A stretch of 10,375 nt of DNA from Funneliformis mosseae (taxonomy: Eukaryota; Glomeromycota; Glomeromycetes; Glomerales; Glomeraceae): positions 1-10,375 of the forward strand of contig CAJVPP010003971.1 of the NCBI GenBank assembly GCA_910592005.1, read 5' to 3'. Under the pieces are notes generated by a model that had not been told where the DNA came from, searched no databases, and saw nothing but the letters and a program-made list of their open reading frames with translations. Every line of letters begins with the position of its first letter. The stretch's first letter is position 1. Below, piece by piece: positions 1 through 7,652 of this stretch. A program made the translations under genes and the position numbers.

Positions 1-60
1 CGGGCTCGTAACCTTACGTAAGATTACGAAGCGTAGGGTTTACGTAATACTTCGCATTAT
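1..60. repeat. CpG-dense palindromic patch at left edge
   Basis: These 60 bases hold seven CpG dinucleotides, whereas the next 1,140 bases hold only three. The self-complementary octamer TTACGTAA is present as 14-21 and again as 40-47, and CGAAG near 27 is mirrored by CTTCG near 50. Such a block is typical of the end of a small transposable element or a repeat copy younger than its surroundings. The copy is cut by the window edge, so no terminal repeat or target duplication can be shown. No coding potential is apparent. Confidence 0.4.
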
Positions 61-295
61 TAAATTTACTGATGTAGATCCTGTTTTTGTATAGTTATTA
101 CTTCATAATATCTTTGCATCAATTACTTTAGAGTATTATTTAGTATATTTATTGCATATTTATACTAGTGATCTGATTAGAGACTAGAATAGTTTATATT
201 TTTTTATTTTATTTTTGAGTTATATATATTACATTTTTTATTTTAAACTTTTTAAGTTTCTCTGTTATTTTATACTAGTTTCTTATATATATATT
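61..295. other. AT-rich non-coding leader
   Basis: This stretch between the edge patch and the primase-helicase remnant is almost pure A/T with long T runs. A TATATATATA-like tract at about 283-293 abuts the ATG at 296. It could be the old promoter region of the downstream gene, but a TATA-like string means little at this base composition. No open frame, RNA gene or clear repeat is seen. Confidence 0.3.
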
Positions 296-601
296 ATGCT
301 TTTTATACAAAAAAAAGCTGAACCTCATTCTAAAATAATAAATAAAGCAATCAAGCTCTTTTCTGATTTAGTAGATCTTGACTAGTAGCCTAGTTATGAT
401 GATCATGTATATTTCCAATATTTGTCTAATAATAAAAATAATATCTCTCTTCTAGATGCCTATCATCCTGAAAAGATTTATTTAAAATATATTATTTGAG
501 TAGTAGAAAAGAATTTTTCAGTAATTGATCATCCATCTGAAATTTATAGATTTTTTGATACTCACAAATACATTGATAAGAATCTGCTTCTTCACCTAGT
601 T

Positions 602-613
602 TTAGATATTGAC
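602..613 (+). other. Primase motif I (metal-binding Leu-Asp-Ile-Asp)
   Basis: The codons TTA GAT ATT GAC give the hydrophobic-Asp-x-Asp metal-binding motif of archaeo-eukaryotic primases, about residue 103-106 from the ATG at 296. It is the best preserved catalytic motif in the remnant. A TAG sits three codons further on at 620-622. Confidence 0.7.
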
Positions 614-796
614 GTAAGGTAGTATTCTGATCTTATGAATCCTGAACTCCCTTTCTTAAATAAATATAAAATTTCTCATAAAGATTTATTATTCAAAATC
701 TTAATTGCCTGCACTGATATTATAAACTCTGATCTAAATCATTTTATAATATTAGATGCTTTTACCTTAGCCAATTCGTCTAATACTAATAAATGC

Positions 797-805
797 AGTT
801 AGTAT
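797..805 (+). other. Primase motif II, destroyed (Ser-stop-Tyr)
   Basis: AGT TAG TAT stands where archaeo-eukaryotic primases have Ser-x-His, which contacts the nucleotide. In related fungal proteins, as I recall them, the triplet is Ser-Trp-His. Both changes, TGG to TAG and CAT to TAT, are single transitions. The protein could not be a working primase even if the other stops were read through. Confidence 0.6.
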
Positions 806-2338
806 ATTATGTATTCTTATGCCCATTTTATTAATTATAGAGATCTTAAGGGTTTTGTAAAAAAAGTAGTTAATAGAGTTAAAAAACTATACTCAGTTTT
901 TATTGATTTTAATCTTTATAATCTTACTTCAGCCTTCATTTTTTTAGATTGGTAAAGGAAGATAGAGTTAAAAGACCTGCAATTTTTCAATTAAAAAAGG
1001 ATATTATAAGCTAAAAAATTATCTAGTTCAGCCTAAATCCAATTATTCTAAAATCTGATCCTGAACCTTTTCCTCTAAGAAGCCAGAAAAAGAAGAATTT
1101 TAACCTATAGAAGATGAAACTGCTTTAAGCAAGGAAGCTAATCAAGTTATCGCAAATATGAATAGTTTGATATTAATAACATTAGAAAGGGATTTATTAA
1201 CTTTTAAGTTCAGTCATTAGAAGTATATCCCATTTGCAATATCAAATATAAAAATGATTAATTATATGATTTTCTTTAAAATACGGCTGTTTTGTACTCA
1301 ATGTTATTAGCAGAAAATTATAAATCAGATCATAAGAGATTAGCATTTGAAAAAGTGACTGAAATTTCTGCAAAACCTAAGAGAGAAATAGTCAAAAGAA
1401 TAGGTAATGCTATATCAAATCCACGTTTTCTTGTAGAATTTTCAGAAGAAGTTATTAATGTTAAAAAACTAAAAGATGCTCCTGAATGATATCCTGATTT
1501 CTTGAATTCTGAAAAAACTACCACACTAATTTATTCATTTTTGATAATATAAAAAACTACTATGTTGAAAGAGATTATTATAACATTAAAAGATAAGTGC
1601 ATGATATTTCTTCTTTATCATATTATATCTGGATCTCTTATCAAAAATCTCTCAGTAATGAATCAAAAGCCAAACTTGACTTATTAAAGCATCTAACTTT
1701 CAAATTTATAATTATCAAAATATGTAAGGAGACTTATCAATAAATGAGTGAGATATTATCATAGTATAAGTTGAAAGTCTTTTTCAAATCAAATTCATAA
1801 CCCGTCCTTTTGTGACTATTTTTAATGAGATTAATGCTATTATGTATCAAATGTCTAGCAGTATAAATACACAAGAATCTGAGAATACATTGCGTGATAT
1901 TTTAAGATCTGTTAGACATATTTTAACTATGAATGTCTTTGCAAATAAATCAACAATAGCATTCTTTAAGATATATTGTAGTGAAGATATTCATATAATT
2001 GATAATAAATACCAGCCTTGTGTATGTGAGACAATTGAATTTATTTATGATTTAAATAGTAAAGCAAAAGCTATACAAATAAGATATGACCTTTTAAAGT
2101 AGAATAAACGTGTGATATTTGTATCTACTGAAGCAGTGATGGCTAGAGTATTAGTAAAAAAAGCATCTAAGTTATCTAAATCTAATGATTTGCCTATTAG
2201 AGCCTATACATATTATGGGAATATAAATGGAAAATAGCAACAAAAAGACTTTTCTAATATTAATGTCACTTGAAACGAGTTTGACTATATAGCTTATACA
2301 AATACAGTGAAGGCAAAAATATCATTCAAGATTACAGG

Positions 2339-2341
2339 TTA
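2339..2341. repeat. Target-site duplication, left copy (TTA)
   Basis: TTA directly precedes the left terminal inverted repeat and recurs at 7650-7652 directly after the right one. If one copy is kept, the last two bases (2340-2341) join C7653 to complete a codon, and the helicase frame continues without a shift. That makes the 3-bp assignment firm. Confidence 0.85.
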
Positions 2342-2372
2342 GGCAGCATCAAATTGATTTTCTGTTTTACAT
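2342..2372 (+). repeat. Left terminal inverted repeat (31 bp)
   Basis: It starts GGCAGCATCAAATTGATTTT and matches the reverse complement of 7619-7649 at 27 of 31 positions. The differences are at positions 8, 9, 12 and 25. Similarity fades after position 31. Confidence 0.88.
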
Positions 2373-2492
2373 TTCATTATGATCAATTATGATAAGAAAG
2401 AAGGGAATACAAAAAAAATTATTTAAAAAAAATCACGTGTTTTATTAAAGGTTATACAAATATTCTTTATTATATTTTCATTTATTAAACAA
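2373..2492. other. 3' non-coding end of the transposon
   Basis: This AT-rich spacer lies between the left inverted repeat and the transposase stop codon. It has two poly-A runs (2409-2417 and 2424-2431), and CACGTG occurs at 2434-2439. On the minus strand it would be the transcript's 3' untranslated region. No recognisable polyadenylation signal could be singled out at this base composition. Confidence 0.35.
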
Positions 2493-2570
2493 TTATTTTT
2501 TTTGACGTTTATTTGATCTTGTATTTACTTTATTTTCTATATGACTAAAGAAGGTTTTCTCTATTAATTG

Positions 2571-2663
2571 ATACCCTTCACATATAGGATATACTTATTT
2601 AAATTTATCCTTTAATTTTTGAGGAATATTAATTAAATTGTTATCTTAATTACAATAATAACA
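2571..2663 (-). other. C-terminal zinc-ribbon remnant of the transposase
   Basis: On the minus strand, Cys-Tyr-Tyr-Cys (2663-2652) is followed about 23 codons later by Pro-Ile-Cys-Glu-Gly-Tyr (2588-2571). The family pattern would be two CxxC pairs. The last cysteine is now TAT, one G-to-A step from TGT. TAA codons in between mark further decay. Confidence 0.55.
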
Positions 2664-3040
2664 AATTGGTACATTACCACTTTTTTTTGAAGAATAATAT
2701 AGTTATTTAATTGAAGAGTCACATAAAATATGAATACGAACCCAAATTTTAGTTACTAATAGATGTTTTTCTGGAAAAATTAGTCCACTACAAGAATAAT
2801 TAAATAATTCTTTTGCTATTTGAAGAGATTCAGTTTCTTTTAAGGTCAGTCATATATCTAAATATAAACAGCATATTTTTGAATATAAATGACATTTGAT
2901 AAAATCACGAATTTTGGCTACTAAAGTAGAGGTGTGTGCTATTTCTGAATTCAATGTAGATTGAATTAAAGATAATCTATATTTTTCTGTAATAGATTTT
3001 CCATAAAGAGTTGTAAAACTTTCATAATGATCGAAATCAT

Positions 3041-3106
3041 CTATAAAAATATTAATTAATATATATTATAATTATAATATTAATTTAATTATATTTAGAT
3101 ACATAT
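3041..3106 (-). other. Transposase intron near C-terminus (66 nt), donor mutated
   Basis: The minus-strand acceptor is TATAG (3045-3041). The donor reads ATATGT at 3106-3101, where GTATGT would be expected. Placing the cut there joins the two coding blocks in frame (phase 1), whereas the next GT downstream does not. The donor therefore seems lost by one G-to-A change. Confidence 0.5.
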
Positions 3107-3206
3107 TTTGTAAAGATATTGGATCAGGCAAAAAATTTAAAATTGCAAAAATTTTATCTGGCATTTGGTTAATTTTACAAAATTAACAAGTTATTTTTTC
3201 ACATTT

Positions 3207-3286
3207 TTAATTTATATAAAAATAAGATTAAATTAATTTAATAATTATAATGATAATATTATTGTAATATTATAAATTTTAATTAC
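3207..3286 (-). other. Transposase intron (80 nt), acceptor mutated
   Basis: The donor GTAATT is at 3286-3281, just after a TAG codon (3289-3287) that stands where Gln is expected. The next coding block starts at AAA TGT (3206-3201), the first codons of a CxxxxCxxC-like stretch. The dinucleotide before it is AA (3208-3207) rather than AG. This is again a single G-to-A change. Confidence 0.5.
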
Positions 3287-3409
3287 CTAAAATGAGTATG
3301 CTCTTTTTTGATAATAAGTTTCGATAAAATTTACTAAATTGTGATATTTTCTTAATTCTGATTGAGTAGTTTTATATTTATTCAATGTTAAATCTATTAT
3401 ATTCATATT

Positions 3410-3480
3410 CTTTTAAAAAAGATATATATTAATAAATTAATAAATTAATATAAAATATAAAAATAAAAAATATTTAATAT
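3410..3480 (-). other. Transposase intron (71 nt), donor mutated
   Basis: The acceptor is AAAAG ending at 3410, and the coding block that follows begins at 3409. The upstream block ends AAG at 3483-3481, followed by AT instead of GT. Phase 0 joining keeps both coding blocks in frame. The intron is nearly pure A/T. Confidence 0.45.
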
Positions 3481-3753
3481 CTTAAACAATAAATTAATTT
3501 GTTATTCTGTTGCCAGATTATATATTTTAAATAGAGTTTGATTTAAAACAAGTTTTTTGATACATTCACATAGCATTTTTTGAATATTCTTTATATATAA
3601 TATTAAATCTTCATGTAAATTTGAATTTTGAACAGCTTTATTTCTAATTTCCTCAAATATATCAGCTTTATCAAATAAAATTTCAGATTCTGAATTTATT
3701 GGATCACAAATAATAGCAATACCTTGAAGAGCAATATTTAGAATACTTATAAT

Positions 3754-3774
3754 TCTTTTAGTCAGATTAGTTCA
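3754..3774 (-). other. Third catalytic block of the transposase, destroyed
   Basis: On the minus strand the block reads stop-Thr-Asn-Leu-Thr-Lys-Arg. The family pattern, as I recall it, is Trp-x-Asn-Pro-x-Glu-Arg. Trp to stop (TGG to TGA), Pro to Leu (CC to CT) and Glu to Lys (GAA/GAG to AAA) are all C-to-T or G-to-A type changes. The catalytic glutamate of a DDE enzyme would be lost. Confidence 0.55.
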
Positions 3775-4559
3775 ACTATGATGAGATGCAGTATGTACAG
3801 CCATAAGCATATCAAAATTACCTGCTAAAAATAATGCTATTAAAGAAATTTGTACTGATCCAAATGTACATTGATGATCAGAACCTTTATCAGTATATAA
3901 ACATAAAATTAGAGGTATAGATTAGTTCAAATAATTAGATTATATTATTTGAAAGAATTCAGTAGAATGCCGTAAAGCATTACTTAGTTGAAATATAGTA
4001 TCCTTGTAACTAACATAAACATTTCTATCATAAAATGAATCTGAAATAGTTTTAGGTATATTAATAAAAAAAATTACTGATGGAGTTAATAATAATTTTG
4101 TAAAATTATGATCTCCTGCAGATAATAATGTTTTTTGATGAACTAGAGATTTTTGATTTCATACACTAGTAGATACAGCAACTTCTTTACTAATTGGAAT
4201 TTTGTGCTTATTATTTGTTAAAATAAAACATATATAATCACGATAACAAATTTTAAATTTATGTTCATATTTCCAAATAGCTTGACAATAATGTTCATTT
4301 TCATTAGACTTTCAGATTAAATGTGATTGAATTTTATAACTAACTTTAAAATGATCAGTATATTGATTGGCTGAATTAATATAAGGATTTGAAAGTGAAA
4401 AATTTATACGTATCCATTCTTCACAAGGAATGCAAACTTCAGGTGGTAATGGTGGACCTTGATAATATTGATTAAGTCATGTAATAATTATTTTATAAAG
4501 ATCTCAAAGAGATACAGCTAATGATATATGTAAAATATTTTTATATCATTGATTATCTA

Positions 4560-4641
4560 CTGCAAGTACAAGTTAAATAAAAATATACATATTAATAATT
4601 ATTTTGAACTTTAAATCAAAAATAAATTAATATAAACTTAC
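4560..4641 (-). other. Transposase intron (about 72-82 nt), acceptor uncertain
   Basis: A good donor GTAAGT lies at 4641-4636 after the codons for Tyr-Phe-Asn-Glu. The only canonical acceptor nearby is TTGCAG ending at 4560, but using it shifts the frame by one. The codons GTA CTT GCA GTA GAT from 4569 onward read in frame and look like coding sequence. The true exon may thus have begun at 4569, with its AG now lost. Confidence 0.45.
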
Positions 4642-4873
4642 TTCATTAAAATAAAATTGCAATTTATCCCAAAATAAATCAAATTTTATTTCACAAAATC
4701 TATTATTAATTTGTAAAATCAATAATAATAGACAGATCTTCCATTACTAACATAAATTTTAATTATTCTTCAAGATCTTTACTTATATTATCAGTTGTAA
4801 TTGAAGCATCTCCAGTAAGATCTTGAAATAGCATTCTTAAAATAACTTTAGAAATATTACGAACTAATGAATA

Positions 4874-4939
4874 CTAAATAAATAATTTTAATTAATATTA
4901 TTTTAATATTATTTAAATAAATTAAATTACAAAACTCAC
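4874..4939 (-). other. Transposase intron (66 nt), intact borders
   Basis: The donor GTGAGT (4939-4934) and acceptor TTTAG (4878-4874) are both canonical. Joining is phase 0 and links Ile-Asn-Lys to Tyr-Ser-Leu-Val-Arg. It is the best preserved intron of the gene. Confidence 0.65.
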
Positions 4940-5105
4940 TTTATTGATAACATTTTATTTCATTTGTCAAGTATAATATTTAGGAATATTATCTTGAATC
5001 TTTACTAACATTCTAATTTTAAATATTTGATCTTGTAATTCATTTTTATTATCGTTAAAGCGCCAAATAAAATTAAACGTTTCTAAGTAATTTTCATGAT
5101 TATAC

Positions 5106-5140
5106 CTATAATTATATTAAAAAAAGTTATATTATATTAC
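5106..5140 (-). other. Possible short transposase intron (35 nt)
   Basis: GTAAT (5140-5136) and ATTATAG (5112-5106) border a T-rich stretch that interrupts the coding path between Leu-Thr-Ser and a block containing Glu-Asn-Tyr-Leu. At 35 nt it is shorter than the other introns. It may be a partly deleted intron, and the flanking frame is off by one base. Confidence 0.4.
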
Positions 5141-6184
5141 TTGTTAAAATAAAATCAACTGTTAATTCATACCTATATAATCCAATGTGTAAAGAAAGTT
5201 GTAAATTTTTTATATAATAAAATTTTTTCAATAGATCCTGTAATGCAAATGAATTAAGTTTGATATATTCATATGGAGGAATAGTAAGGAGTTTTTGGTA
5301 TAAAAGTTTATATATTTCTTTAAACTCTTCAATAAGATAAAAACTAATACTAAACATTTCATAATTTTCAGAAGGAGTTCTTGCTGATACATCATTTTGA
5401 TGTAATAATTTCATATTATTATTAGTTTTTTGTAAATGTCTATAATATTTGCACATTATTATAAGTAATTTAAGAATTTCTAATATTACATTTTTTCACA
5501 CATTGTTAGTAATCTAAGGTTTTCCAAGTGAAAGTTCAATTGAATAAGCAAGCTGTAAAAGTTCATTCTAAGTAAGAAAAGTTTTTTTGTAATGAGATGT
5601 ATTATAAAATTTGTTATAAACATCATTATTTTAGTAGGTTGGTAAGTCATAAATAATCTTAGGTAAATGGCATCCTCAAAAATGTAATTTGTTTAAATGT
5701 GGATTAATATACTAAATTGCTTTAGTTAAACACATAATAAAATTTTGCCATTAGTTTAATAAGAATCACGAATTTATCCCATTTTTTTACTTTCTAAAAG
5801 TGAAATAATTTCATTATAAAGTAAATTTAAATGCGTTCTTTCTTCTTTTTGAATAAGAAGTTGATTTCAGTAGTCATAAGTTTTTTGAAAAAATTTGGTA
5901 AATTTGAAGGAGGTGGTATTTGTAAATTAGTCATTTCTTCAGAAACAATCGTAAATTTTACTTGAGAAAATTTAAGTGACTTCATAAGCATTATTTGAAC
6001 ATTTAATCCTTCTTTTACAAGCTTCTATAAATCTATATCATCAGCTTGAACTGATACTAAACTGTTTTTTCTAAATATACACCTAAAATAACTGAATCAA
6101 ATATTTTAAAAAAAAAATTTTTTTCATCTACTTCTTTAATTCTTAGTTGAATTAAACTTTTAAGACCTTTACTAGTGTTCTGCA

Positions 6185-6208
6185 TAGATTCAGATTAATC
6201 TGAATCTA
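6185..6208. repeat. Perfect 24-bp palindrome at the transposase start codon
   Basis: The core is ATTCAGATTAATCTGAAT (6188-6205), and the symmetry extends to 6185 and 6208 without a mismatch. It touches the first base of the transposase ATG. Because it would lie in the 5' leader or promoter, it could be a binding site or a hairpin in the transcript. Function is not shown. Confidence 0.7.
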
Positions 6209-6330
6209 ATCTGAATTCAATAGATCAGATTTGGATCAGATCTGTCAGATTCAGATCTAATTCAGATTCAGATTTGGATCTGATCTGTTAGATTCAGATT
6301 GGATTCAGATCTGATTCATCAGATCTGAAT
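6186..6330. repeat. CAGAT/ATCTG repeat arm, transposase side
   Basis: This is about 145 bp of short degenerate repeats built from TCAGAT, TTCAGAT and their complements ATCTGA and ATCTGAA, in both orientations. Sub-motifs such as CAGATTCAGAT recur. It borders the ~51-bp repeat array on one side, as 7152-7336 does on the other. Composition and motif use differ from the rest of the element. Confidence 0.75.
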
Positions 6331-6341
6331 TCAATTTTTTT

Positions 6342-7156
6342 AAAACTGAAAAGTTCTTTTTCAATGAAAAGAGATGAATTTTCAGGCTTCTTTAGAGCTG
6401 AAAATTTGTTTCTTTTTATTGAAAAGGAACTAATTTTTAGATCTCTTTAAGAGCCGAAAAGTTTCTTTCATTGAAAGAGAATGAATTTTCAGATACTTTT
6501 AGATTCAAAAATTTGTTTCTTCTATTAAAAAAGAATGAATTTTTGGACCTTTTTTAAAACTGAAAAATTCCTTTCATTGAAAAAGAACAAATTTTTAAAC
6601 CTTTTTAGAGCTGAAAAGTTTCTTTCATTGAAAAATAACGAATTTTCAGACCTTTTTTAAAGCTGAAAAGTTCCTTTCATTGAAAATAAATGAATTTTCA
6701 AACCTCTTTTAGAATTGAAAAGTTCCTTTCATTGAAAAGAAACGAATTTTCAGACTCTTTAGAATTAAAAAGTTCCTTTTATTAAAAAGAAACGAATTTT
6801 TGGACTCTTTAGAACTAAAAAGTTCCTTTTATTGAAAAGAAACGAACTTTCAGACCTTCTTTAGAGCTGAAAAGTTTCTTTTATTGAAAAAGAATGACTT
6901 ATCAAAACACTTTTAGAGCTGAAAAGATTTCTTTCATTGAAAAGAAATAACTTTTCAGAACTCTTTTAGAGCTGAAAAGGTTCTTTTCATTGAAAAGGAA
7001 TAACTTTTAAAACTCTTTTAGAGCTAAAAAGGTTTTTTTCATTGAAAAAGAACGAATTTTCAGAACTTTTTTAGAGCTGAAAAGTTCCTTTCATTAAAAA
7101 GAAATATTTTTGAATCTCTTTAAACCAAAAATTCATTTTTTCAATAAAACTTTCAG
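6342..7156. repeat. Palindromic minisatellite, about 16 units of ~51 bp
   Basis: A typical unit is AGAGCTGAAAAGTTCCTTTC followed by ATTGAAAAGAAACGAATTTTC and AGACCTCTTT. Units vary from about 49 to 56 bp. Each contains nested dyads: CTGAAAA pairs with TTTTCAG, TTTCA pairs with TGAAA at the centre, and CTCTTTAGAG forms a second palindrome at unit junctions. The array therefore reads nearly alike on both strands. It lies within the transposon upstream of the transposase. No long open frame crosses it. It could affect replication, transcription or recombination of the element, but that is inference. Confidence 0.85.
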
Positions 7157-7336
7157 ATTCAGATCAGATCAGATTTAGATTTAAACTGATCTGTCAGATT
7201 CAGATTTGAGATTCAATCTATCAGATTCAAATCAGATCTGGATTTCAACGAATCTGTCAGATTTAGATCAGATTCAAATCCTGAAAAATAAAAATCGAAT
7301 CAGATCGAATTTAGATAAAATTTAATCTGATCTAAT
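7152..7336. repeat. CAGAT-type repeat arm, distal side
   Basis: This arm holds degenerate repeats of CAGATTCAGAT, CAGATCAGAT and related strings, running into the ATCTGATCTAA end near 7335. It is the counterpart of the arm at 6186-6330, so the minisatellite is sandwiched between two related arms. Short CTGTCAGATT strings occur in both arms. Confidence 0.7.
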
Positions 7337-7457
7337 TTTGTGAAATACTAGCCTTTATATTCTTGAAATATAATGAAAATTATCGTAAATGTCAAAAATT
7401 TGGAAAAAATAAGAAAAAAAGGGATGTAATACTATTTTAATATATTCAATGAAAAAA

Positions 7458-7518
7458 ATCATTGAAAAAATGGTAGAGTATATATTCGTTCATAAAATAT
7501 CATTGAAAAAATAGTAGA
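7458..7518. repeat. Direct repeat, two 20-bp copies
   Basis: ATCATTGAAAAAATGGTAGA at 7458-7477 recurs with one mismatch at 7499-7518. The shared CATTGAAAA core also occurs in the minisatellite units. Paired subterminal repeats are common transposase-binding sites, but no binding is shown here. Confidence 0.6.
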
Positions 7519-7523
7519 TATGT

Positions 7524-7542
7524 TGATTGAATCGATCAATCA
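7524..7542. repeat. Inverted repeat TGATTGA / TCAATCA
   Basis: Seven-bp arms are separated by five bases (ATCGA). It lies about 110 bp inside the right end of the element. It could be a protein-binding site. The evidence is the symmetry alone. Confidence 0.4.
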
Positions 7543-7618
7543 CATGATCTGTATCTCGTAATTTTATTGGTAGATATATTTTTTTTTGTGAAATTTTAAA
7601 AAATTAGAGGGGAGAAAT

Positions 7619-7649
7619 ATGTAATACAGAAAATCAAATTAGTGCTGCC
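7619..7649 (-). repeat. Right terminal inverted repeat (31 bp)
   Basis: Read on the minus strand it starts GGCAGCACTAATTTGATTTT and matches 2342-2372 at 27 of 31 positions. It ends exactly at the right TTA copy. Confidence 0.88.
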
Positions 7650-7652
7650 TTA
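7650..7652. repeat. Target-site duplication, right copy (TTA)
   Basis: This matches 2339-2341. The next bases continue the helicase reading frame (TTC GAT from 7654). Confidence 0.85.

Larger units (their letters stand above)
296..2341 (+). pseudogene. Primase-helicase fusion, N-terminal part (AEP primase + UL9-like helicase), decayed
   Basis: This is the 5' part of a broken gene for a DNA-replication protein. The start is the ATG at 296, in frame with the primase core. The reading path needs frames 2, 1, 3, 2, 1, 3 with shifts near 952, 998, 1170, 1562 and 1695. Stops such as TAG 383/386, TGA 497, TAG 620, TAG 800, TAG 2100, TAG 2235 and TGA 2271 fall where Gln or Trp is expected. Primase motif I is Leu-Asp-Ile-Asp at 602-613. 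Motif II (Ser-x-His) reads Ser-stop-Tyr at 797-805. Motif III Ile-Asp is at 902-907. A degraded cysteine ribbon (Pro-Ile-Cys, first Cys now Tyr) lies at 1226-1237. The helicase follows: a collapsed Walker A region at 1538-1561 and a Walker B region with Asn-Glu for Asp-Glu at 1824-1829. No introns are visible. The 198-bp open frame at 1292-1489 and the one at 1812-2102 are merely undamaged stretches of this path. Family assignment is from memory of fungal homologues and motif order. The remainder of the gene is at 7653-8956. Confidence 0.85.
2493..6185 (-). pseudogene. DDE-type transposase with introns and C-terminal zinc ribbon, decayed
   Basis: This is the transposase remnant of the element. 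I recognise it from memory as a family usually annotated as hypothetical proteins in arbuscular mycorrhizal fungi and some invertebrates. The start is the ATG at 6185-6183, at the edge of the satellite arm. The stop is TAA at 2495-2493. Reading order on the minus strand is a long helical N-terminal region (6185 to about 4940), then the catalytic half (4560-3484), then a C-terminal part with CxxC at 2663-2652 and a second pair reduced to Cys-x-x-Tyr at 2582-2571. The second catalytic block reads Thr-Asp-x-Gly-x-Asp-His at 3894-3874. The Glu expected in the Ser-Trp-x-Asn-x-x-Glu-Arg block is Lys at 3759-3757, and the Trp there is TGA at 3774-3772. Frameshifts lie near 6065, 5890, 5730 and 4715, with more than a dozen internal stops. 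The 109-codon open stretch at 5127-5456 is an internal piece: the frame continues upstream of its ATG. Five or six introns are deduced. Confidence 0.8.
7337..7618. other. Non-coding subterminal region of the transposon
   Basis: This AT-rich DNA lies between the distal arm and the right terminal repeat and probably includes the transposase promoter. It holds the 20-bp direct repeat at 7458/7499 and an inverted repeat at 7524-7542. No open frame or strong core-promoter motif can be called. Confidence 0.35.
2342..7649. mobile_element. DNA transposon with TIRs and TTA target duplication, inserted in the primase-helicase gene
   Basis: This is a 5,308-bp cut-and-paste type element bounded by inverted repeats that begin GGCAGCA and flanked by TTA. 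It carries one decayed transposase on the minus strand (2493-6185) and about 1.4 kb of repeat-rich DNA upstream of that gene. The insertion splits a helicase open frame, and homology to the helicase stops and resumes within a few bases of the two ends. A 3-bp TWA-type duplication is known from PIF/Harbinger elements, and 3-bp duplications also from CACTA elements. The transposase motifs did not let me choose between these or another superfamily. The element appears unable to move itself, since its transposase is broken. Its ends still match well, so it might be usable by an intact relative. Confidence 0.87.

Noticed and set aside
1330..1524. Minus-strand open frame of 64 codons
   Set aside because: It lies antisense to the best preserved part of the primase-helicase remnant and has no features of its own.
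1812..2102. Independent small gene with a GTG start
   Set aside because: The frame continues upstream through stop codons at expected Gln/Trp positions, so it is an internal piece of the helicase remnant.
5127..5456. Independent 109-codon minus-strand gene
   Set aside because: Its frame runs on upstream of the ATG through decayed codons of the transposase, and its 3' end runs into a probable intron.
6342..7156. CRISPR array
   Set aside because: Units are contiguous, variable along their whole length and lack unique spacers. The context is eukaryotic.
6186..7336. The CAGAT arms as long terminal inverted repeats of the transposon
   Set aside because: No matching arm exists near the other end (2342-2492), and the true ends with TTA duplications lie elsewhere.
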